Positions 6,095 through 9,381 of a stretch of 9,381 bases of DNA are shown here, piece by piece (position 1 is the first letter of the stretch; every line of letters begins with the position of its first letter). Made by a program: the position numbers and the translations under genes. The notes beneath the pieces were generated by a model, which made no database searches, had not been told where the DNA came from, and saw nothing but the letters and a program-made list of their open reading frames with translations. The DNA comes from Acidobacteriota bacterium. GTDB taxonomy: Bacteria > Acidobacteriota > Terriglobia > Terriglobales > Acidobacteriaceae. Where the stretch lies: positions 1-9,381 of the forward strand of contig JAJYBT010000045.1 of assembly GCA_021778875.1 (NCBI GenBank), written 5' to 3'.

Positions 6095-7407
6095 ATCACC
6101 GCGATGAAGAAGCCGTCTGTTTGAAACGCGCCGGGCAGCAGGCGCAGGCAGCCTTCAGGCGTAATGCAGCCGCGCAGCCGCTCTGCGCCGGCAGTAGAGA
6201 GAATGCCTTCGCGCAGCAGTGCATCGATGCGCTCGCTGGCGGGAATCAAGCGCGCCTGCGGCATCTCCGCCAGCACGGCGGCTACCACCTGCTCGTTCTC
6301 CTCCGGCTCCATCGAGCAGGTGGAGTAGACAACGCGCCCGCCGGGCCGCACGGCGCGCACTGCGGCCGCAAGAATCGCCCGCTGCCGCTCAGCCTGGCGC
6401 GGCAAATCTTCCACGCGCAGCCGATGACGTATTTCAGGATTGCGGCCCAGCGTGCCCGTGCCGCTGCACGGCACATCGGCCAGCACAACGTCATAGGCGG
6501 ATTCTTCTGCTAGCGCTGCTGCATCAGCCAGTCTGCACTCAACGCGCGCGCCGAGCGACGCCAGCCTCTGGCGCAGTTGCGCCAGCCGCTGCGGGCTTGC
6601 CTCGCAGGCCACGATGCGCGCCTGTGGATTGCGCTCGGCCAGAATCAGCGTCTTGCCGCCGGGCGCAGCGCAGCAGTCAAGAATTGCGGCGCCGCGCCCC
6701 GCCAGCTCCGCCACGAGCTGCGAGCCTTCATCCTGCACGCGCGCGCGGCCTTCGCGCAGGGCAGCCGTCGCCGTCACATCGCCGGAAGCCACGGCACGCG
6801 CGGCAGCCAGCAGTGCGCCGGGCTCCAATGCAATGCCGGCCTCGGCGAGCTCCCCTTCTGCAGATGCATCTGCCACGCGCACAGTGAGGCCAGGCTGTCT
6901 CTGGCCATGGAGACGGATGGCCTGCGCCGCCTCCGCCCCGTAAAAACTTGCCCAACGCTCCACCATCCACGCGGGGTGAGCGTCCACCGCCGCGTTCACT
7001 TCCGAAGAGGAAACCGGCGAAGCAGCCAGCTTGCGCAGCACGGCGTTTACCATTCCGGAGGCGAAGCGATGCCCGGCCTGCTTCGCCAGCTCCACGCTCT
7101 CGTCAATGGCGGCGCGGGCCGGAATGCGATCCAGATGCAGCAGTTGAAACGCGCCCAGCCGCAGGGCGATGCGCACTTCGTCGTCGAGTTTTGCATTGGG
7201 CCGCGCAAGCAGTGCATGCAGCGCGTGATCCAGTTGCAGTTGCCAGCGCAGCACGCCCAGCACCAGCGCTGTGGCCAAGTTGCGATCAGCAGGCGCAAGC
7301 GCGGAGACAGACTTGCCGCGCAGCAAATCATCCGAGTGCGAAGGGCCTCGCTCGACGGCGATGAGAATGTTGAAGGCAACCTTGCGCGCTGCAGAGACCG
7401 CGGACAT
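6079..7407 (-). CDS. rsmB: 16S rRNA (cytosine(967)-C(5))-methyltransferase
   Basis: SAM-dependent enzyme that methylates C967 of 16S rRNA. The 442-residue protein has an N-terminal NusB-like RNA-binding domain (about 5-130, with LRLGAFQLLHLDRIPA and ASGMVNAVLRKL) and a C-terminal Rossmann methyltransferase domain: VQDEGSQLV, the SAM motif DCCAAPGGKT (about 244-253), DVPCSGTGTLGRNPEIR with Cys314, and YSTCSMEPEEN with Cys364. The TCS cysteine is the catalytic nucleophile in this family and the PCSG cysteine assists product release; both are present. I chose ATG 7407, 5 bases past the fmt stop; an in-frame TTG at 7416 overlapping the fmt stop (TTGA) would add three residues. Neither has a clear Shine-Dalgarno, so coupling to fmt is likely. 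It is the last gene of the - strand operon. Confidence 0.95.
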   Translation of the reverse strand: MSAVSAARKVAFNILIAVERGPSHSDDLLRGKSVSALAPADRNLATALVLGVLRWQLQLDHALHALLARPNAKLDDEVRIALRLGAFQLLHLDRIPARAAIDESVELAKQAGHRFASGMVNAVLRKLAASPVSSSEVNAAVDAHPAWMVERWASFYGAEAAQAIRLHGQRQPGLTVRVADASAEGELAEAGIALEPGALLAAARAVASGDVTATAALREGRARVQDEGSQLVAELAGRGAAILDCCAAPGGKTLILAERNPQARIVACEASPQRLAQLRQRLASLGARVECRLADAAALAEESAYDVVLADVPCSGTGTLGRNPEIRHRLRVEDLPRQAERQRAILAAAVRAVRPGGRVVYSTCSMEPEENEQVVAAVLAEMPQARLIPASERIDALLREGILSTAGAERLRGCITPEGCLRLLPGAFQTDGFFIAVITKSA

Positions 7408-7412
7408 GGCGC

Positions 7413-8354
7413 TCAACCCAGCCGCGCGCCGTGGGCCAGTTGCAGCCCGCGCAGAAACTCCGCCGCCCCGAGCCGCTTCTTGCCCTCAAGCTGCAACTCT
7501 GTCAGTTCCAGCCGCGTGCCCCGCGCGCACGCAACAAACAGGCGATGGTCCTCAATGCGAATCTCGCCGGGCGCTGCCGATGTTCCGCTCGCAGGCTCGG
7601 CCACATCCATGCGATGCACAATCAGCTTCCTGCCATCGAGCGATGTGAACGCCCCGGGCCAGGGCTGAAAGCCGCGCCAGCGATTCTTCAACTCAGCGGC
7701 CGTGTGCGCCGCAAAGTCCATGCGTCCGTCTTCGCGATCGAGCAGCGGCGCAAGCGTTGCCAGCGAGTGATCCTGCGGTTGGGGATGAATACTGCCGTCA
7801 GCCAGACCCGCCAGCGTTTCCACCATCAGCGGCGCGCCGGCCTTTGCCAGCACGTCAAACAAATCCGCCGCCGTCTGCTCCGGCGCAATGGGCAGTTGTT
7901 GCTGCAGCAGAATTGGCCCTGTGTCCAAGCCTTCTTCCAGCAGAATCGTGGTGTTGCCCGTGACGGTTTCGCCCATCGCCACCGCCCATTGAATCGGCGC
8001 GGCGCCACGATATTTTGGCAGCCGCGAAGCATGCAGATTGATGCAGCCCAGCCTCGGCAGCGCCAGCATCCACGGCGGAATGATGCGCCCGTAAGCCACC
8101 ACCACAATCGCATCCGGAGCAATGGCCTCCAGTTCCGCGCGGAACTCTGCGTTGTTGCGAATCTTGTCCGGCTGAATTACGGTGAGACCCGCGGCCAGCG
8201 CGGACTGCTTGACGGGCGGAGCGACAACCTCCTGCGCGCGGCCCACGGGGCGGTCAGGCTGCGTGACCACCAGCGCAATCTCATGGCCCGCCGCCAGCAG
8301 CGCCTCCAGCGTGGGCACGGCAAAGCGCGGAGTGCCGCAGAAGACCAGTCTCAC
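7413..8354 (-). CDS. fmt: Methionyl-tRNA formyltransferase
   Basis: Transfers a formyl group from 10-formyl-tetrahydrofolate to the amino group of Met-tRNAfMet, making the initiator tRNA. The 313-residue length is standard. Visible features: N-terminal VFCGTPRFAVPTLEALL, the catalytic region CINLHASRLPKYRGAAPIQW and EEGLDTGPILLQ. Catalytic Asn106, His108 and Asp144 are all intact and fall at the positions I recall from the E. coli enzyme. The C-terminal OB-like tRNA-binding domain (about 210-313) contains RGFQPWPGAF. The start is GTG at 8354, 4 bases after the def stop, because family homology begins right there; an in-frame ATG at 8411 would add 19 residues of antisense-like sequence inside def and is rejected. 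The gene lies between def and rsmB, a very common arrangement. Confidence 0.97.
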   Translation of the reverse strand: MRLVFCGTPRFAVPTLEALLAAGHEIALVVTQPDRPVGRAQEVVAPPVKQSALAAGLTVIQPDKIRNNAEFRAELEAIAPDAIVVVAYGRIIPPWMLALPRLGCINLHASRLPKYRGAAPIQWAVAMGETVTGNTTILLEEGLDTGPILLQQQLPIAPEQTAADLFDVLAKAGAPLMVETLAGLADGSIHPQPQDHSLATLAPLLDREDGRMDFAAHTAAELKNRWRGFQPWPGAFTSLDGRKLIVHRMDVAEPASGTSAAPGEIRIEDHRLFVACARGTRLELTELQLEGKKRLGAAEFLRGLQLAHGARLG

Positions 8355-8358
8355 GGCC

Positions 8359-8868
8359 TTACCACGTGCCTTCGCGCTGCATCTTGCGGATGCGCCGCAG
8401 CACCATGTCACGCTTCAGTGCGCTCATGCGGAAGATGAACAACATGCCGTCCAGGTGGTCAATCTCATGCTGGAAGGCGCGCGACAGCAGCTCTTCGCCG
8501 TCCATCTCAAACCACTTGCCGGCCAAGTCCTGCGCGCGGATGCGCACCCTGGACGCGCGCACCACCTTCTCGCGAATATCGGGGAAACTCAGGCAGCCCT
8601 CTTCCTCGTACTGCTTGCCCTCGCGAAAGATGATTTCCGGATTCACGAGAACCAGCTTCTGCGCCGGGTCCTTGCCCATGCTCAGGTCGATCACCGTCAC
8701 CCGCTTTGACACGCCCACTTGCGGCGCCGCCAGCCCTATGCCCTGCGAGGCATAGGTGGTCTCGAACATGTCCGCCACCAGCTTGCGCAGCTCGTCGTTG
8801 AATTCCGTGACCGGCTCGCCGGGCTGCTGCAGCACCGGCTCGGGATATTTCACAATCTTCAAAATCAT
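8359..8868 (-). CDS. def: Peptide deformylase
   Basis: Metalloenzyme (Fe2+ in most bacteria) that removes the formyl group from the N-terminal Met of new proteins, undoing what Fmt adds. All three family motifs are present in the 169-residue protein: GIGLAAPQVG (43-52), EEGCLSFP (89-96, metal ligand Cys92) and QHEIDHLDG (133-141, metal ligands His134 and His138, catalytic Glu135). The start is the ATG at 8868, giving MILKIVKYPEPVL, the normal beginning of the family; an upstream ATG at 8910 would run into the end of aroC and add 14 residues without homology. It sits 10 bases after aroC and 4 bases before fmt, so co-transcription is likely. Confidence 0.97.
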   Translation of the reverse strand: MILKIVKYPEPVLQQPGEPVTEFNDELRKLVADMFETTYASQGIGLAAPQVGVSKRVTVIDLSMGKDPAQKLVLVNPEIIFREGKQYEEEGCLSFPDIREKVVRASRVRIRAQDLAGKWFEMDGEELLSRAFQHEIDHLDGMLFIFRMSALKRDMVLRRIRKMQREGTW

Positions 8869-8878
8869 TGCGGTCTTC

Positions 8879-9381
8879 TTAGTAGCTCCGTATCTGTTCG
8901 ATGTAGCCATCGAAATTTCGTTTCATTTCCAGCGCCGAATCGCCGCCAAATTTCTGCTGGGCCAGCCCCGCAAGGGTCAGCGCCACCATAGCCTCGGCGG
9001 CCACGCCCGCGGCGGGCACCACGCAAATATCGCTGCGCTCGTAACTTGCGCTGGTCGCCTCGCGCGTATCAAAACGGACTGATTCCAGAGGCCGCCGAAG
9101 CGTGGAGATGGGCTTCAGGTAGCCGCGCACCACGATGTCCTCGCCGTTCGAGACGCCGCCCTCGATGCCGCCCGCATTGTTCTGCTCGCGCGTAAAGCGC
9201 GTCGGCCTGCCCGTGTCCTGGCTGGCGTAGTGGATCGGATCGTGCACCGTGGAACCGAACGACTCTGCCGCCACCACGCCGCGGCCAATCTCCACGGCCT
9301 TCACCGCCTGCAGGCTCATCACGCTCCAGGCCAGCAGCCCGTCCAGCCGCTCGTCCCAGTTGGCATAGGTGCCCAGGCCGG
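8879..9381 (-). CDS. aroC: Chorismate synthase (5' partial)
   Basis: The C-terminal ~167 residues of chorismate synthase, which makes chorismate from EPSP with reduced FMN, the last step of the shikimate pathway. The frame is open to the right edge and begins GLGTYANWDERLDGLLAW, so the ATG at 9322 is an internal Met, not the start. Family motifs seen are MSLQAVKAVEIG, GSTVHD, the substrate/flavin loop NNAGGIEGGVSNGEDIVVR, LKPISTL and ERSDICVVPAAGVAAEAM. These resemble the longer AroC type of Gram-positive and related bacteria (IEGGVSNGE) more than the E. coli type. It ends in TAA 10 bases before def and is upstream in the presumed aroC-def-fmt-rsmB operon. Identification is secure; the N-terminal half lies outside the window. 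Confidence 0.95.
   Translation of the reverse strand, partial: GLGTYANWDERLDGLLAWSVMSLQAVKAVEIGRGVVAAESFGSTVHDPIHYASQDTGRPTRFTREQNNAGGIEGGVSNGEDIVVRGYLKPISTLRRPLESVRFDTREATSASYERSDICVVPAAGVAAEAMVALTLAGLAQQKFGGDSALEMKRNFDGYIEQIRSY

Noticed and set aside
6040..6107. The C-terminal tail of the 188-residue UPF0303 reading as real protein
   Set aside because: After the A6 run this frame loses all family similarity and overlaps the rsmB end, while the next frame carries the expected conserved C-terminal half.
8355..8411. N-terminal extension of fmt into def
   Set aside because: The additional residues have no family similarity, and fmt homology begins exactly at the GTG at 8354.
6577..8438. Two long open frames (363 and 335 codons) on the + strand across rsmB and fmt
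   Set aside because: They mirror well-supported - strand genes, show Arg/Gln/Ala-rich compositions typical of shadow frames, and contain no motif.
8869..8910. N-terminal extension of def into the end of aroC
   Set aside because: Deformylases begin near MILKIVKYP; the additional 14 residues are the aroC end read in another frame.
9320..9322. ATG at 9322 as a start of a short chorismate synthase
   Set aside because: Family sequence continues upstream to the window edge (GLGTYANWDERLDGLL), so this Met is internal.
1..9381. CRISPR arrays, tRNA or rRNA genes, insertion sequences, attachment sites
   Set aside because: No regularly spaced repeats, no cloverleaf-like or rRNA-like sequence, no transposase or integrase and no terminal inverted repeats were seen by eye; nearly all bases are in recognised genes.

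Overview
This is a GC-rich, gene-dense chromosomal stretch that looks like the genome of an Acidobacteriota member (Acidobacteriaceae/Terriglobales type). That placement is an inference from the overall feel of the proteins and the gene mix (menaquinone methyltransferase, extended CDF transporter, free-standing PASTA protein, fmt/def/rsmB block); no rRNA or other decisive marker is present. I see no mobile element, CRISPR array, tRNA or rRNA.

Left part, + strand (1-6039). The window opens inside a membrane protein of the MgtC/SapB-DUF4010 type (5' end missing). After an 81-base gap comes a tightly packed run: aroB (3-dehydroquinate synthase), ubiE/menG (menaquinone methyltransferase), a cation diffusion facilitator with an unusually long C-terminus, an OsmC-like protein, a one-pass membrane protein with three PASTA domains, and a UPF0303/haem-degrading-like gene. 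Junctions are 4-base ATGA overlaps (aroB/ubiE, osmC-like/PASTA) or gaps of 7, 16 and 55 bases, so these six genes are probably one transcription unit. The last gene is broken by a one-base frameshift at a run of six A.

Right part, - strand (6079-9381). Reading right to left: aroC (chorismate synthase, 5' end missing), def (peptide deformylase), fmt (methionyl-tRNA formyltransferase) and rsmB (16S rRNA C967 methyltransferase). Gaps are 10, 4 and about 5 bases, so this too looks like one operon. def and fmt form the familiar pair that adds and removes the N-terminal formyl group during protein synthesis, with rsmB as the usual third partner. The two operons converge at about 6040-6078.

Metabolically, aroB and aroC are the second and last steps of the shikimate pathway to chorismate, and chorismate feeds the menaquinone ring methylated by UbiE/MenG. 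Most genes are ordinary housekeeping genes with intact catalytic residues. The points worth a second look are the UPF0303 frameshift, the three repeated cytosolic domains of the CDF transporter with a Cys-His-Cys cluster in the last one, and the orphan PASTA protein. I found no convincing evidence of a previously undescribed system.
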